DNA of 64,000 nt from positions 124,001-188,000 of the forward strand of contig NZ_PDOD01000005.1 of the NCBI RefSeq assembly GCF_003226325.1, given 5' to 3'. The DNA is from Salipaludibacillus keqinensis (GTDB taxonomy: Bacteria > Bacillota > Bacilli > Bacillales > Salisediminibacteriaceae). Below are positions 23,884-33,462 of this stretch, in pieces. The position numbers were made by a program, and so were the translations under genes. The notes below the pieces were generated by a model that was not told where the DNA came from, did not search any database, and saw nothing but the letters and a program-made list of their open reading frames with translations. Numbering within the stretch: the stretch's first letter is position 1; every line of letters begins with the position of its first letter.

Positions 23884-24797
23884 GAGTATTGAGTACAAAA
23901 GGACTGACCAAAAAATTTGGTCAATTTACAGCTTTAAATGGTGTGGATCTAGATGTAAATAAAGGAGAAGTATTCGGATTTATCGGGCCGAATGGAGCAG
24001 GGAAATCCACGACAATTCGAGTACTATTGGGGATTTTGAAAGCAACGAAAGGTAAAGCAACCATATTTGAACTGGATGCTTGGAAGGACGCGGTAGAAAT
24101 TCACAAACGAATTGCTTATGTTCCTGGTGACGTTACCCTATGGCCGAATTTAACTGGCGGTGAGGTGATAGACCTGTTTGTAAAATTGCGTGGCACAAAT
24201 CATAAAAGCAAACGGGAAGAATTAATTCGCAAGTTCAAATTAGACCCTACTAAAAAATGCCGAACCTATTCAAAAGGTAATCGTCAAAAGGTAGCATTGA
24301 TTGCTGCATTTTCTTCAGAGGCCGATTTATACATTCTTGATGAACCGACGTCTGGGTTAGACCCTTTAATGGAAAGAGTCTTTCAAGAGTGTGTGTTAGA
24401 GGCGAAACAGGATGGGAAAAGTATCCTTTTATCCAGTCATATTCTTTCGGAAGTTGAGAGGCTTTGCGATAGAGTAGGGATCATTCGAGAAGGTGAGATC
24501 ATTGAATCGGGAACGCTAGATGAACTTCGTCATTTAACGAGAACGCAACTTCAAGTGGAAACATCCAAGCCTATCGCTAATCTCTCAAATATAGACGGAG
24601 TTCACAATATAGAGAAGCAAGAGCGATCTGTTACTTTCCAAGTAGATTCAGAGAAATTAGAGGATGTCATTAAGCATATTAGTATGTTCGGAGTAACGAA
24701 ATTAGAAAGCTCACCTCCAACATTGGAAGATTTATTTATGCGTCATTATGAAGGAGACGACCGAACCTTAAAGCCAGGAGACGGAGGTAAGTCCTGA
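23880..24797 (+). CDS. ABC exporter ATPase
   Basis: 305-residue ATPase of the DrrA/antibiotic-exporter type. Walker A GPNGAGKST (~38), signature YSKGNRQKVALIAAF, Walker B LYILDEPTSGLDP, then switch SSHILSEVERLCDRVGIIREGEII. The C-terminal accessory domain (~215-290) has LQVETSKPIANL and PTLEDLFMRHY. It overlaps the repressor gene by 4 bases and the permease start by 1, showing a tightly coupled operon. Confidence 0.92.
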   Translation: MRVLSTKGLTKKFGQFTALNGVDLDVNKGEVFGFIGPNGAGKSTTIRVLLGILKATKGKATIFELDAWKDAVEIHKRIAYVPGDVTLWPNLTGGEVIDLFVKLRGTNHKSKREELIRKFKLDPTKKCRTYSKGNRQKVALIAAFSSEADLYILDEPTSGLDPLMERVFQECVLEAKQDGKSILLSSHILSEVERLCDRVGIIREGEIIESGTLDELRHLTRTQLQVETSKPIANLSNIDGVHNIEKQERSVTFQVDSEKLEDVIKHISMFGVTKLESSPPTLEDLFMRHYEGDDRTLKPGDGGKS

Positions 24798-26401
24798 TGA
24801 ATGAGCGATTGTTTAAAAATACAAGTGTACTTTCGAAGTTGATTCTGAGAAGAGATCGACTAAGATTCATCTTGTGGATCCTTGGAATTTCAGTCTTGAC
24901 GATTGCTACGGCAGTAGCCTTTCCTGACTTATACAGAACAGCTACAGAGCGCCAACAATTAGCCGAAACGATGGTGAACCCTGCTATGACCGCTATGGTG
25001 GGACAAGGGTATGGTTTGGATAACTATACGTACGGAGCAATGATGGCTCATCAAATGCTTGGTATGACAGCACTTCTCGTAGGGTTAATGAATGTCTTAC
25101 TGGTAACTCGTCACACTCGATTAGATGAAGAAGACGGCAGAACGGAGATGATTGGAGCTCTCCCAGTAGGACGATTGTCTCCTCTTGCGTCATCCCTAAC
25201 CGTAATGCTAGGTGTCAATTTTTCTTTGGCTTTAATGATTGGATGGGGACTTTATGCCACGGGTATTGAAAGCCTTGATCTAAACGGCTCCCTTCTTTAC
25301 GGTTCGGCAATAGGCTCGATCGGGCTCTTTTTTGCAGGAACGACAGCTCTGTTCGCTCAATTATCAGATAATTCCCGTGGTACGGTTGGTTTTTCCATTG
25401 CCTTATTAGGGATAGCTTACTTAATTAGAGCGATTGGAGATGTCAGTAATGAAACGTTGTCTTGGTTGTCTCCATTTGGTTGGATTCTTGGTTCTGAAGC
25501 ATATGTGAATAATTACTGGTGGCCGATTATATTAACGTTGGGTGTTGCAATTGCCCTCGTGGGTATCGCTTTATACTTAAACGTGATCCGAGACCTAGGG
25601 GGCGGATTTTTACCTTCAAAACCGGGAAGAAGCAATGCGTCGCCTTTTCTACAAAGCCCTTTAGGGTTAGCGTTTCGTTTACAGCGAACCGGATTTATCG
25701 CTTGGGTGGCAGGCGTGTTTGTGATGGCAGCTTCCTATGGTTCGGTATTAGGCGACACTGACACACTTATTGCGGATGTTGAGATGATGATGGAATTTAT
25801 GGAGCCAGTGGAGGGCGCGGCGCTGACCGATCAATTTATTACAATGCTCATGGTCGTCATGGCTATCTTAGCTTCAATTCCCACCTTAATGATGATTTTA
25901 AAACTAAAAGGCGAAGAAAAAAATCATCGCACGGAGCATGTATATAGCTTGGCTGTTTCTCGGCAAAAACTCCTGGCAAGCTATCTTTCGGTTTCCATCT
26001 TCACTAGTATCGTTATGCTTGTCGCCTCTGCAATAGGTATGGGCAGTATCGGGGTTGTTGTCATAGAGAGTGATATCACTTTAGGGACGTTTTTTAGCTC
26101 AAGCCTCGTATATCTTCCAGCATTGTGGATGATGACTTCTTTTGCTGTATTGCTTATTGGATGGGCGCCTAAATACACTGGTCTTACATGGTTATACTTA
26201 GGTTTTTCCTTTGTAGTGGTGTATTTAGGTGGGTTATTTCAGTTTCCCGATTGGATTTCGAGCTTGACGCCATTTTCTCACGTGCCGGACTTGCCAGTGG
26301 AAGAGGTGAACCTTTTTACTCTTATAATCATGACAGTTATCGCTATCTTTATTACTGCACTTGGATTTGTTGGTTATGGGAGAAGAGATATTCAAGGGTA
26401 A
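24797..26401 (+). CDS. ABC exporter permease (tetronasin-resistance type)
   Basis: 534-residue membrane protein with ~12 hydrophobic segments, about two ABC-2-type permease halves in one chain. The region RTATERQQLAETMVNPAMTAM, the MMAHQMLGMTALLVGLMNVLLVTRHTR and EEDGRTEMIGALPVGR segments are typical of large permeases linked to tetronasin or polyether resistance. The substrate is unknown, probably a hydrophobic drug or peptide. The ribosome site GGAGG lies within the end of the ATPase gene. Confidence 0.88.
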   Translation: MNERLFKNTSVLSKLILRRDRLRFILWILGISVLTIATAVAFPDLYRTATERQQLAETMVNPAMTAMVGQGYGLDNYTYGAMMAHQMLGMTALLVGLMNVLLVTRHTRLDEEDGRTEMIGALPVGRLSPLASSLTVMLGVNFSLALMIGWGLYATGIESLDLNGSLLYGSAIGSIGLFFAGTTALFAQLSDNSRGTVGFSIALLGIAYLIRAIGDVSNETLSWLSPFGWILGSEAYVNNYWWPIILTLGVAIALVGIALYLNVIRDLGGGFLPSKPGRSNASPFLQSPLGLAFRLQRTGFIAWVAGVFVMAASYGSVLGDTDTLIADVEMMMEFMEPVEGAALTDQFITMLMVVMAILASIPTLMMILKLKGEEKNHRTEHVYSLAVSRQKLLASYLSVSIFTSIVMLVASAIGMGSIGVVVIESDITLGTFFSSSLVYLPALWMMTSFAVLLIGWAPKYTGLTWLYLGFSFVVVYLGGLFQFPDWISSLTPFSHVPDLPVEEVNLFTLIIMTVIAIFITALGFVGYGRRDIQG

Positions 26402-26525
26402 AGGGTTGAAATCCTTAGTGAGATTAGTGCTTGAGCAGCAGATTACCTTTTCTACAATGCTATAATTGAAGAAGTTGAATTAGAATAACGACTGCTGTAA
26501 CGCACAAGAACAGGAGCTGCTAGGG

Positions 26526-28259
26526 ATGAATGATGAAAATAGAAGTATCAAACCATTTGTGTCACTCATATGGAAAGCTAAAGTACCGAAATGGCCTTTA
26601 ATTGCCGGGTTAATAGCCAGCTTGTTAACGACGCTAACAGGTCTTGCTGTCCCTTTATTAACGAGAGATTTAGTCGATGGATTTTCCGTCGATATGCTCA
26701 GCTTTACTTTGATGGCTTTTATCGGCATCGCATTCATTATCCAAGCGCTCGTTAGTGGATTATCGATTTATTTATTAAGTTTTGTTGGTCAAAAAATTGT
26801 CGCAGGTTTACGTAAGTTGATGTGGATTAAACTGATTAGGCTTCCAGTTAGCCACTTTGACGAAGAATCCAGTGGGGAGACAGTCAGCAGGGTAGTCAAT
26901 GATACGAGTGTGGTCAGAAATTTAATTTCGGATCATTTCCCTCAATTTGTTACTGGGATTATTTCGATCATAGGTGCCGTAACGATCTTGCTAATCATGG
27001 ATTGGAGAATGACATTGCTCATGCTGGTTTCCGTGCCAGTTACATTAGCCATCATGATTCCACTAGGAAGAAGAATGGCGAAAATATCTCGTGGACTGCA
27101 GGATGAAACGGCGAAGTTTACTGGACATATTCAACAAACGTTAGGCGAAATACGATTGATGAAAGCCTCTAATGCGGAATTAAATGAAGAAATCAAAGGC
27201 CTTGAAGGGATCGAGTCGTTACGTAAATTTGGGATGAAAGAAGCGCGGATTTTTGCTTTAATAGCTCCTTTAATGTATCTCGTTGTCATGGTAGTGATCG
27301 TGATGATTATTGGTTATGGGGGGATTCGGGTAGCCAATGATACGATGACTACTGGCTCACTAGTTGCTTTTTTACTGTATCTGTTTCAAATTATAATGCC
27401 GATCACCTCTTTTGCGACCTTTTTTACTCAGTTGCAAAAAGCAAAAGGGGCGACTGAACGAATTATTAGTATTCTAGATCTACCGTATGAAGAGGGACAG
27501 CAAGGTCTTGAGAAAGAAATAGCTAACGAACCGGTTGTTGTAAGGAATGTGTCTTTTTCATATAACGAGAGTGAACCTGTTTTAGAAAATGTGACATTTG
27601 AAGCTCAGCCAGGTGAAATGATTGCCCTCGCCGGACCTAGTGGGGGTGGTAAAACGACCATGTTTGCCTTGCTAGAACGCTTTTATGAACCTACTTCCGG
27701 GGAGATTCTTATTGGGAATACCCCGATTAGCCAACTTTCGATGGAGGCTTGGCGAAGTCAAATAGGGTATGTGTCCCAAGAAAGTGCCATGATGTCGGGG
27801 ACGATTCGAGAAAACTTAACTTATGGACTTTCTAAAGATGAAGCCATTTCAGATGAACAGTTATGGGATGTAGCAAAAATGTCTTATGCTGATCAATTTA
27901 TTCGAGAGTTCCCTAAAGGATTGGATACAGAAATTGGTGAACGAGGTGTTAAATTATCAGGAGGACAAAGACAGAGAATTGCGATCGCTCGCGCTTTTCT
28001 AAGAGATCCTAAAATCCTCATGATGGATGAAGCAACGGCCAGTTTGGACAGCCAATCAGAAAGTATTGTTCAACGAGCATTGTACCGTTTAATGGAAGGG
28101 CGTACTACTTTTGTTATCGCTCACCGACTATCCACCATTGTAGATGCAGATTCAATCATCTTTATCGAGAAAGGAAAGGTAACCGGAAGAGGGACGCACG
28201 ATGAACTAGTCGACATTCATCCTTTGTACCGAGAATTTGCTAAACAACAGTTGAAATAA
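26526..28259 (+). CDS. ABC multidrug exporter half-transporter (BmrA-like)
   Basis: 577-residue fusion of a six-helix membrane domain (~20-315) and an ATPase domain (~340-575), which works as a homodimer to expel amphipathic compounds. Walker A AGPSGGGKTTMFALLERFY, Q loop GYVSQESAMMSGTIRENL, signature LSGGQRQRIAIARAFL, Walker B ILMMDEATASLD, H loop FVIAHRLSTI. Size and build match B. subtilis BmrA. A TTGAGC-16-TACAAT promoter may lie at 26430-26457. It follows the exporter operon by 124 bases and may be separately transcribed. Confidence 0.88.
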   Translation: MNDENRSIKPFVSLIWKAKVPKWPLIAGLIASLLTTLTGLAVPLLTRDLVDGFSVDMLSFTLMAFIGIAFIIQALVSGLSIYLLSFVGQKIVAGLRKLMWIKLIRLPVSHFDEESSGETVSRVVNDTSVVRNLISDHFPQFVTGIISIIGAVTILLIMDWRMTLLMLVSVPVTLAIMIPLGRRMAKISRGLQDETAKFTGHIQQTLGEIRLMKASNAELNEEIKGLEGIESLRKFGMKEARIFALIAPLMYLVVMVVIVMIIGYGGIRVANDTMTTGSLVAFLLYLFQIIMPITSFATFFTQLQKAKGATERIISILDLPYEEGQQGLEKEIANEPVVVRNVSFSYNESEPVLENVTFEAQPGEMIALAGPSGGGKTTMFALLERFYEPTSGEILIGNTPISQLSMEAWRSQIGYVSQESAMMSGTIRENLTYGLSKDEAISDEQLWDVAKMSYADQFIREFPKGLDTEIGERGVKLSGGQRQRIAIARAFLRDPKILMMDEATASLDSQSESIVQRALYRLMEGRTTFVIAHRLSTIVDADSIIFIEKGKVTGRGTHDELVDIHPLYREFAKQQLK

Positions 28260-28354
28260 TTCATGAGGAACGATGGACTTAGAACAAACGGGAGTATCTA
28301 TATGAACGGCTGGAATTTCTTATTCAAGAAATAGATTAAGGGGGGGACTAAGAA

Positions 28355-29155
28355 ATGGAAAAGATAGTGAACGATACAAAAAAACTTAATACGATAGAGA
28401 CATTGGAAAATGATTTAAAACAATTAGGTCTCAAACCTGGTATGACAGTACTTGTTCATTCTTCGTTATCTGCAATAGGATGGACAAATGGAGGTGCTGT
28501 CGCAGTTATTCAAGCGCTAATGGAGACGGTAACAGTTGAAGGGACCGTTGTGATGCCGACACAGAGTGGAGATTGGAGTGACCCGAAAGAATGGGAGGCG
28601 CCAGCGGTTCCAAAAGAATGGTGGGAGCCTATCAGACAAACAATGCCCTCTTATCACCCTAATATTACGCCTACAAGAGGAATGGGACGGATCGTCGAAG
28701 TATTTCGGTCTTATCCAGACGTTATTAGAAGCCTACACCCTGCCGTTTCTTTCGCGGCCTGGGGGAAAAATAAGCAAGCCATTATTGAAAATCATCGTTT
28801 AGATTTTGGACTTGGAGAAACTTCACCTTTAGGAAGGTTGTATGAGTTAGAAGCGCAGGTATTATTTATAGGAACTGATTATGAGACGAATACATGCTTT
28901 CATTTAGGGGAAAACCGTGCCGTAAATCCTGTAATAGAGATAAAAGGAGCACCCATTGAAGAAGGCGGCCAGCGTGTTTGGAAAACGTATGAAGAAGTCG
29001 CTTTTGAAGAAGATCTATTCCAAGAAGTAGGCAAAGAATTCGAAGCAGTTAACTCGATAAACATGGGGGAGATTGGGCAGGCCAAAGCCCGGTTATTTTC
29101 GCTCGTGAAAGCGGTTGACTTCGCTACAGATTGGTTTAATAATAAGAGGAAATAA
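28355..29155 (+). CDS. AAC(3)-family N-acetyltransferase (YokD/FrbF-like)
   Basis: 266-residue acetyl-CoA-dependent enzyme of the antibiotic N-acetyltransferase fold. VHSSLSAIGWTNGGAVAVIQAL at the N-terminus and GTVVMPTQSGDWSDP hold the CoA-binding region; HPAVSFAAWG carries the family histidine; LFIGTDYETNTCFHLGE is the later core. Relatives modify aminoglycosides, but many Bacillus members (YokD) have no proven drug substrate. The ribosome site GGGGGGGAC is good. Neighbouring exporters make this a small drug-defence island. Confidence 0.88.
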   Translation: MEKIVNDTKKLNTIETLENDLKQLGLKPGMTVLVHSSLSAIGWTNGGAVAVIQALMETVTVEGTVVMPTQSGDWSDPKEWEAPAVPKEWWEPIRQTMPSYHPNITPTRGMGRIVEVFRSYPDVIRSLHPAVSFAAWGKNKQAIIENHRLDFGLGETSPLGRLYELEAQVLFIGTDYETNTCFHLGENRAVNPVIEIKGAPIEEGGQRVWKTYEEVAFEEDLFQEVGKEFEAVNSINMGEIGQAKARLFSLVKAVDFATDWFNNKRK

Positions 29156-29159
29156 AATT

Positions 29160-29197
29160 GAGCATCCCTTTCTTAATACGAAGAGGGATGCTCTTTA
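29160..29197 (+). terminator. Rho-independent terminator
   Basis: GAGCATCCCT / AGGGATGCTC with a 13-base loop and TTTACTT tail. It overlaps the 3' end of the convergent small gene. Confidence 0.8.
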
Positions 29198-29355
29198 CTT
29201 ATTAATCTTTTAATATGTTCTTTCGGTTCCCAACAATTAAACTTATAAGCGGGTTTCGTTTCAAAGCCTAATCTGGCACAAAAGTAGTCAGTTTTATTAT
29301 TTTTTTTAATGTGAGCAAAATGTATGCAAGTAGCACAACAATGATAATCCTTCAT
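29173..29355 (-). CDS. Small Cys/His-rich protein
   Basis: 60-residue protein: DYHCCATCIHFAHIKK, YFCARLGFETKP and FNCWEPKEHIKRL. The pattern CxxC...C...C suggests one zinc site of the type found in several conserved Bacillus hypothetical proteins. AAAGGG precedes the ATG. Function unknown. Confidence 0.65.
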   Translation of the reverse strand: MKDYHCCATCIHFAHIKKNNKTDYFCARLGFETKPAYKFNCWEPKEHIKRLISKEHPSSY

Positions 29356-29490
29356 CTAAGCCAACCCTTTCATCTGTCAGTTTGTGCCATCGTATCACTA
29401 GAGGGATAGACTGTATAGAAGTAATAACTAAATGATATCTAAAATGAAAGAATAGACTGTGCAGTAAGTTTTAAAGAGACGAATTACCAA

Positions 29491-29510
29491 TTAAATAAAC
29501 GTTTATTTAA
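29491..29510. repeat. Perfect 20-bp palindrome
   Basis: TTAAATAAACGTTTATTTAA, no loop, in the gap between the K+ channel gene and the small Cys-rich gene. Dyads of this size are usually protein-binding sites; the binding protein is unknown. A second palindrome ATTTCCCGGGAAAT lies at 29591-29604. Confidence 0.6.
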
Positions 29511-29648
29511 AACTTATAAAACGACAAACATTTAGACATTTTTTTAGAATATCAAGCGAATGAGACTGGAAAATAACGAAAATTGCTGAAATTTCCCGGG
29601 AAATGGCATAAGGTGTTCCGTGTACATAGCCTAACAGCAAACACTATT

Positions 29649-30065
29649 TTAATCATCTTTATTTTTATTGTCATTTGAATTAGAAAGAGCTTTCATTACA
29701 TATGCAGCCGGAAGCAATAATCCAAGACTTGCTTGAATGAGAGAGAAAAAACGAGCGCTGCCAATAGGGACAAAATCGCCGTAGCCGACAGAGAGAATAG
29801 TAACGCCGCTAAAATACAAAGCTTTCCCGAAAGTTACATTTACGGAGTCATCTGTTGGATCATTAACTTTTAGAACTGGAGCTTCAAGTGAAAGTAAATA
29901 ATATAGAAAAGCAAAGCCAAAAGTAAGCATGGTAAGTACCAGAAATAACTTTATCATGAGAGCAGAGTTTAAATAACTACCCTTATATGATTTATTTGTG
30001 AAAAAATAGTATAGGTTTACGATTAAAAAAATGATGGTAAAGCCAATAAGAAGACTTGAAATCAT
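29649..30065 (-). CDS. Two-helix-type K+ channel
   Basis: 138-residue membrane protein with the K+ selectivity filter TILSVGYGDFVP at ~93-104. Hydrophobic segments: ~2-22, ~38-62 before the pore and ~107-127 after it. No cytoplasmic RCK domain; the tail is short and charged (NSNDNKNKDD). It would form a tetrameric, probably ungated or lipid-sensitive K+ pore. GAAAGGAGTGG precedes the ATG. Confidence 0.88.
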   Translation of the reverse strand: MISSLLIGFTIIFLIVNLYYFFTNKSYKGSYLNSALMIKLFLVLTMLTFGFAFLYYLLSLEAPVLKVNDPTDDSVNVTFGKALYFSGVTILSVGYGDFVPIGSARFFSLIQASLGLLLPAAYVMKALSNSNDNKNKDD

Positions 30066-30180
30066 GTTACCACTCCTTTCTAAATCTCAGCTTCCCTTCT
30101 TAAACAAGGTTAAACATACGTAAGAAGGTGCAGCTTCATATAAAAAAGAGTTTCAAAATGAACAAGAGAGGTGAATGTTT

Positions 30181-31056
30181 ATGTTTAAACCAGAATTAGT
30201 ATTAGATGCAAAAGCCACTTTAGGAGAAGGGCCTTTTTGGGATGAAATAAATAATAAGCTTATCTGGGTAGATATCGATGGGCGAACTGTGAACGAATAC
30301 GATCCTCAGTCTAGAGTAAATAATAGCTATTCAATGGAACAAAAAGTTGGAGCGGCGGTGTTGAAAGAATCTGAAGGAATGCTCCTAGCAATGGAGAATG
30401 GTTTTTACAGTTACAATCCGGAAAACGATAGACTAGAAGCCATTTATGATCCTGAATCTCATATATCAACAAATCGCTTTAATGATGGGAAATGTGATCC
30501 TAAAGGAAGATTTTGGGCAGGAACAATGGTTCTAGAAGGGGAGAAAGGAGAAGGGAATCTGTACCGAATGGATCTAGACTTATCTGTGCATGTTGTTCAG
30601 ACAGATGTTACTGTTTCTAATGGAATGGCGTGGAACATAGATAAAGAAAAGATGTATTACATTGATACAGAAACGAAAAAAATAAAATCATATGACTTTG
30701 ATATGGAAACAGGGGAAATAGCAAATGAACAGGTAGTGGTTACTATTCCGGACGGAGAAGGTAGTCCGGATGGAATGACAATCGATGAAGAAGGAATGCT
30801 TTGGGTGGCCTTTTTTGGTGGGTGGAAAGTGACAAGGTTTAATCCGGAAACAGGAGAGGAACTATCAGTTATTCCTGTACCTGCTGCACAAGTCACTTCA
30901 TGTACGTTTGGTGGAGAAGATCTCAATGAATTGTATATTACAACGGCAAGAGCGGGCTTATCTAATGAAGACCTTAAGGAACAACCCCATGCAGGTGGAA
31001 TCTTCTCCGTGAAACTTGATGTAAGTGGTGCGCCATCGTATAGGTTTAGAGGTTAG
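30181..31056 (+). CDS. SMP-30/gluconolactonase family protein
   Basis: 291-residue six-bladed beta-propeller with a single divalent metal, hydrolysing sugar lactones. ATLGEGPFWDE holds the metal Glu; NRFNDGKCDPKGRFWAGTM holds Asn and the following loop; VSNGMAWN and GSPDGMTIDEEGMLWVAFFGG carry Asn and Asp ligands. The substrate (gluconolactone, arabinolactone or other) is not clear. ATG 30181 is chosen over ATG 30175 because GAGAGGTG is then properly spaced. Stands alone before a terminator. Confidence 0.9.
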   Translation: MFKPELVLDAKATLGEGPFWDEINNKLIWVDIDGRTVNEYDPQSRVNNSYSMEQKVGAAVLKESEGMLLAMENGFYSYNPENDRLEAIYDPESHISTNRFNDGKCDPKGRFWAGTMVLEGEKGEGNLYRMDLDLSVHVVQTDVTVSNGMAWNIDKEKMYYIDTETKKIKSYDFDMETGEIANEQVVVTIPDGEGSPDGMTIDEEGMLWVAFFGGWKVTRFNPETGEELSVIPVPAAQVTSCTFGGEDLNELYITTARAGLSNEDLKEQPHAGGIFSVKLDVSGAPSYRFRG

Positions 31057-31080
31057 CTTCTCATGCGAAAGCATTATACC

Positions 31081-31115
31081 ACACAAAAAAACGGCTATAG
31101 GCCGTTTTTTTGTGT
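31081..31115 (+). terminator. Strong rho-independent terminator
   Basis: CACAAAAAAACGGC / GCCGTTTTTTTGTG stem with a short loop and T run; works in both directions. Confidence 0.92.
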
Positions 31116-31135
31116 TTAAAGAACAAATATCATAT

Positions 31136-31477
31136 TTATCCCCACCTTATATACATAGTCAATCTGCAGCACAAAGCACTTTGGGGAGCATCTGTAAAAG
31201 TTAGCGTCATCGACATAGGCGTATAAGAAATAGATACATTTAAAGATGTGCCTGCTTCATTAATAATTTCCTCCACTTCATTATCCTGTCCTGCCTGAGC
31301 TGCTTCCATGATTCGGTGCATTTTATCTGGAGAGTTTCTGAGAGAGTCAATCACTTGGTCGGCTTTACTTAATAAGGAAGGATATGTTTGTAGCGACTGT
31401 TGAAATATAGAAATATCGACAGGTGGGTATTGCCTATTTCGGTAATAGTGAGGGGCATAAATAGGCCGGTAATACAT
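31136..31477 (-). CDS. YuzC-like protein (probable spore-related)
   Basis: 113-residue protein starting MYYRPIYAPHYYRNRQYPPV, with FQQSLQTYPSLLSKADQVIDSL, MHRIMEAAQAGQDNEVEEII and a C-terminal beta-rich SYTPMSMTLTF plus CC pair. It resembles B. subtilis YuzC, as I recall it, in its Tyr/Pro-rich start and the later region; such proteins are thought to belong to the spore. AAAGGAGG fixes the ATG at 31477. Confidence 0.65.
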   Translation of the reverse strand: MYYRPIYAPHYYRNRQYPPVDISIFQQSLQTYPSLLSKADQVIDSLRNSPDKMHRIMEAAQAGQDNEVEEIINEAGTSLNVSISYTPMSMTLTFTDAPQSALCCRLTMYIRWG

Positions 31478-31552
31478 ATCAAGGTTCCTCCTTTCTTTTC
31501 TCAATGTATGAATAGCGATCTCGAAATATAGTAAGAACAAAGGGTGATCATA

Positions 31553-31687
31553 ATGAAAGTGATGAAATGGCGAAGTTATTTGATTAAATTAAAGCAAAGC
31601 AAATATAGCTCTCTTTCAATCTTTCCATTACAAATAAATTCCCTTCAAAAGGTCCTTTCAAATACTCGATATAGTATCAATATATAA
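31553..31687 (+). CDS. Possible 44-residue basic peptide
   Basis: ATG at 31553 follows AAAGGGTGAT and encodes MKVMKWRSYLIKLKQSKYSS then a neutral tail. Basic and possibly amphipathic. I recognise no family; it may be chance, but the ribosome site is fair and the region between the YuzC-like and BCCT genes is otherwise empty. Confidence 0.3.
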   Translation: MKVMKWRSYLIKLKQSKYSSLSIFPLQINSLQKVLSNTRYSINI

Positions 31688-31703
31688 ACATATAAAAAAG
31701 TCA

Positions 31704-31731
31704 TTGATTTTATTATTCAATTTGTTATAAT
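31704..31731 (+). promoter_or_regulatory. Sigma-A promoter of the BCCT gene
   Basis: TTGATT, 16 bases, TATAAT; the start codon is 59 bases downstream. Confidence 0.65.
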
Positions 31732-31790
31732 AATGCCTTGTGTAATTTCGACATAATTAGACACAATCATTTAACTTTAGGAGGCTCATT

Positions 31791-33320
31791 GTGTATTCTC
31801 AAAATAAAATTGACTGGCCTGTGATGGCCATTAGCGGAGGTTTACTTCTCACATTTGTTATCGCTTCGGTGATGAATGCATCACTAGTAGGTAACATAGT
31901 GGACGCATCATTCCAGTTTTCAGCTACGTATTTCGGGGCTTTTTGGCAAGTATTAATGCTGTTGACGTTTCTTATTGCTATATTTATTGCTTTTTCAAAA
32001 TATGGAAATGTCAAACTAGGAAATAAGGAGAACCCTGAACTTAGTACATTTAAATGGATTTCAATCATTATGTGTACACTGTTAGCTGGGGGCGGAGTCT
32101 TTTGGGCAGCTGCGGAACCAATGTACCACTTTATAACGACACCGCCTATGTATGGAGATGTAACAGCAGGTACTGAAGAAGCTGTTGTTCCAGCGCTAAC
32201 TCAATCCTTTTTAGACTGGGGATTTTTGGCTTGGGCGATCTTAGGAACGCTAAGTGCCATTGTTATGATGTATGGTCATTTTCATAAAGGTATGCCATTA
32301 AAACCAAGAACGCTTCTCTATCCGATGTTCGGAGAAAAAATCATGAAAAAGAGTATCTTAGGAACGTTTGTGGATGCTTTTTCCATTATCGCTGTTGCAG
32401 CGGGTACAATTGGTCCGATTGGTTTTTTAGGACTTCAAGCTGCCTATGGAATGGACGCCTTATTTGGAATTCCAAACACATTTTTAACACAGTTATTAAT
32501 TATATTTGGTCTGATCATGATCGCATCGATTTCAGCTGTAACGGGAGTCCATCGTGGCATCCAAATTTTAAGTCGATTTAACGTTATTTTTACCTTTATT
32601 CTCATTTTGCTCGTTTTACTTTTAGGACCTGGTGCGTTTATTTTTGATTCATTTATTGGATCTTTCGGTGTGTATATTAGTGATTTCTTCACGAATAGTT
32701 TATATCGAGGCGATACAGAATGGTTATCTTTCTGGACGATCTTCTTCTGGGGTTGGTTTATCGGTTATGGTCCAATGATGGCTATTTTTATTAGCAGAAT
32801 ATCTCGAGGGAGAACAATCCGCCAACTCGTGACAGCTGTTGCGATCATTGCTCCGATTGTCACGAACTTCTGGTTCTCTGTAGTTGGTGGATCAGGTATT
32901 TTCTATGAACTGCAAAATGCGGGTTCCGTATCTGAACCGTTAGAAACGGGTGGGATGCCAGCTGCTATGATTGCTATAGTGCAACAAATACCCTTTGGCA
33001 CAGCTCTCGCTGCAGCTTTCTTACTTGTGACTGTAGTGTTCGTTGCTACAACAAGTGATTCCATGTCGTATACGATTTCAATGGCCTTAACAGGAGGAGG
33101 AGATCCGTCAAGTGGTCTTCGCGTATTCTGGGCTGTTATCATGGGGGCTGTAGCTTCTGTTCTGTTATTTATAGGAGAAGGGACTATTGATGCCCTGCAA
33201 TCGTTTATCGTCTTTACGGCTGTTCCTGTTTCACTCATCTTGTTACCGATGTTGTGGCTAGCTCCACGTGTAGCAGGGACAATGGCCCGAGAGCAAGGTT
33301 TGATTCATACAAAAAAATAA
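31791..33320 (+). CDS. BCCT-family transporter (betaine/choline/carnitine type)
   Basis: 509-residue, 12-helix secondary transporter for trimethylammonium compounds or similar osmolytes. GGGVFWAAAEPMYHF (~103) is the conserved substrate/sodium region of helix 3, and SFWTIFFWGWFIGYGPMMAIFISRISRGRTIRQ (~310-345) is the BCCT signature with its Trp box. ATTSDSMSYTISMAL matches the sodium-binding helix 8 region. GTG start with AGGAGG. The terminal tails are short, so the long osmosensing extensions of BetP-type proteins are absent. Confidence 0.92.
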   Translation: MYSQNKIDWPVMAISGGLLLTFVIASVMNASLVGNIVDASFQFSATYFGAFWQVLMLLTFLIAIFIAFSKYGNVKLGNKENPELSTFKWISIIMCTLLAGGGVFWAAAEPMYHFITTPPMYGDVTAGTEEAVVPALTQSFLDWGFLAWAILGTLSAIVMMYGHFHKGMPLKPRTLLYPMFGEKIMKKSILGTFVDAFSIIAVAAGTIGPIGFLGLQAAYGMDALFGIPNTFLTQLLIIFGLIMIASISAVTGVHRGIQILSRFNVIFTFILILLVLLLGPGAFIFDSFIGSFGVYISDFFTNSLYRGDTEWLSFWTIFFWGWFIGYGPMMAIFISRISRGRTIRQLVTAVAIIAPIVTNFWFSVVGGSGIFYELQNAGSVSEPLETGGMPAAMIAIVQQIPFGTALAAAFLLVTVVFVATTSDSMSYTISMALTGGGDPSSGLRVFWAVIMGAVASVLLFIGEGTIDALQSFIVFTAVPVSLILLPMLWLAPRVAGTMAREQGLIHTKK

Positions 33321-33344
33321 AATAATCATTTTATGACTACTCTA

Positions 33345-33388
33345 AACAGGGGTTAACCGTACTGATCGTCGGTTTCCCTGTTTTTCTT
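33345..33388 (+). terminator. Rho-independent terminator
   Basis: AACAGGGGTTAACCG and CGGTTTCCCTGTT pair with a small bulge, followed by TTTTCTTT. Confidence 0.8.
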
Positions 33389-33390
33389 TA

Positions 33391-33417
33391 GTTTAATTCC
33401 ATAGTTAAAGTGGGAAA
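33391..33417 (+). promoter_or_regulatory. Candidate sigma-B promoter
   Basis: GTTTAA, 15 bases, GGGAAA, 46 bases before the glutamate-dehydrogenase-like gene. Confidence 0.45.
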
Positions 33418-33462
33418 AAAGACTGTAAGCGTTTTTACTCATTTAAGAAAGGAATGATTGAC

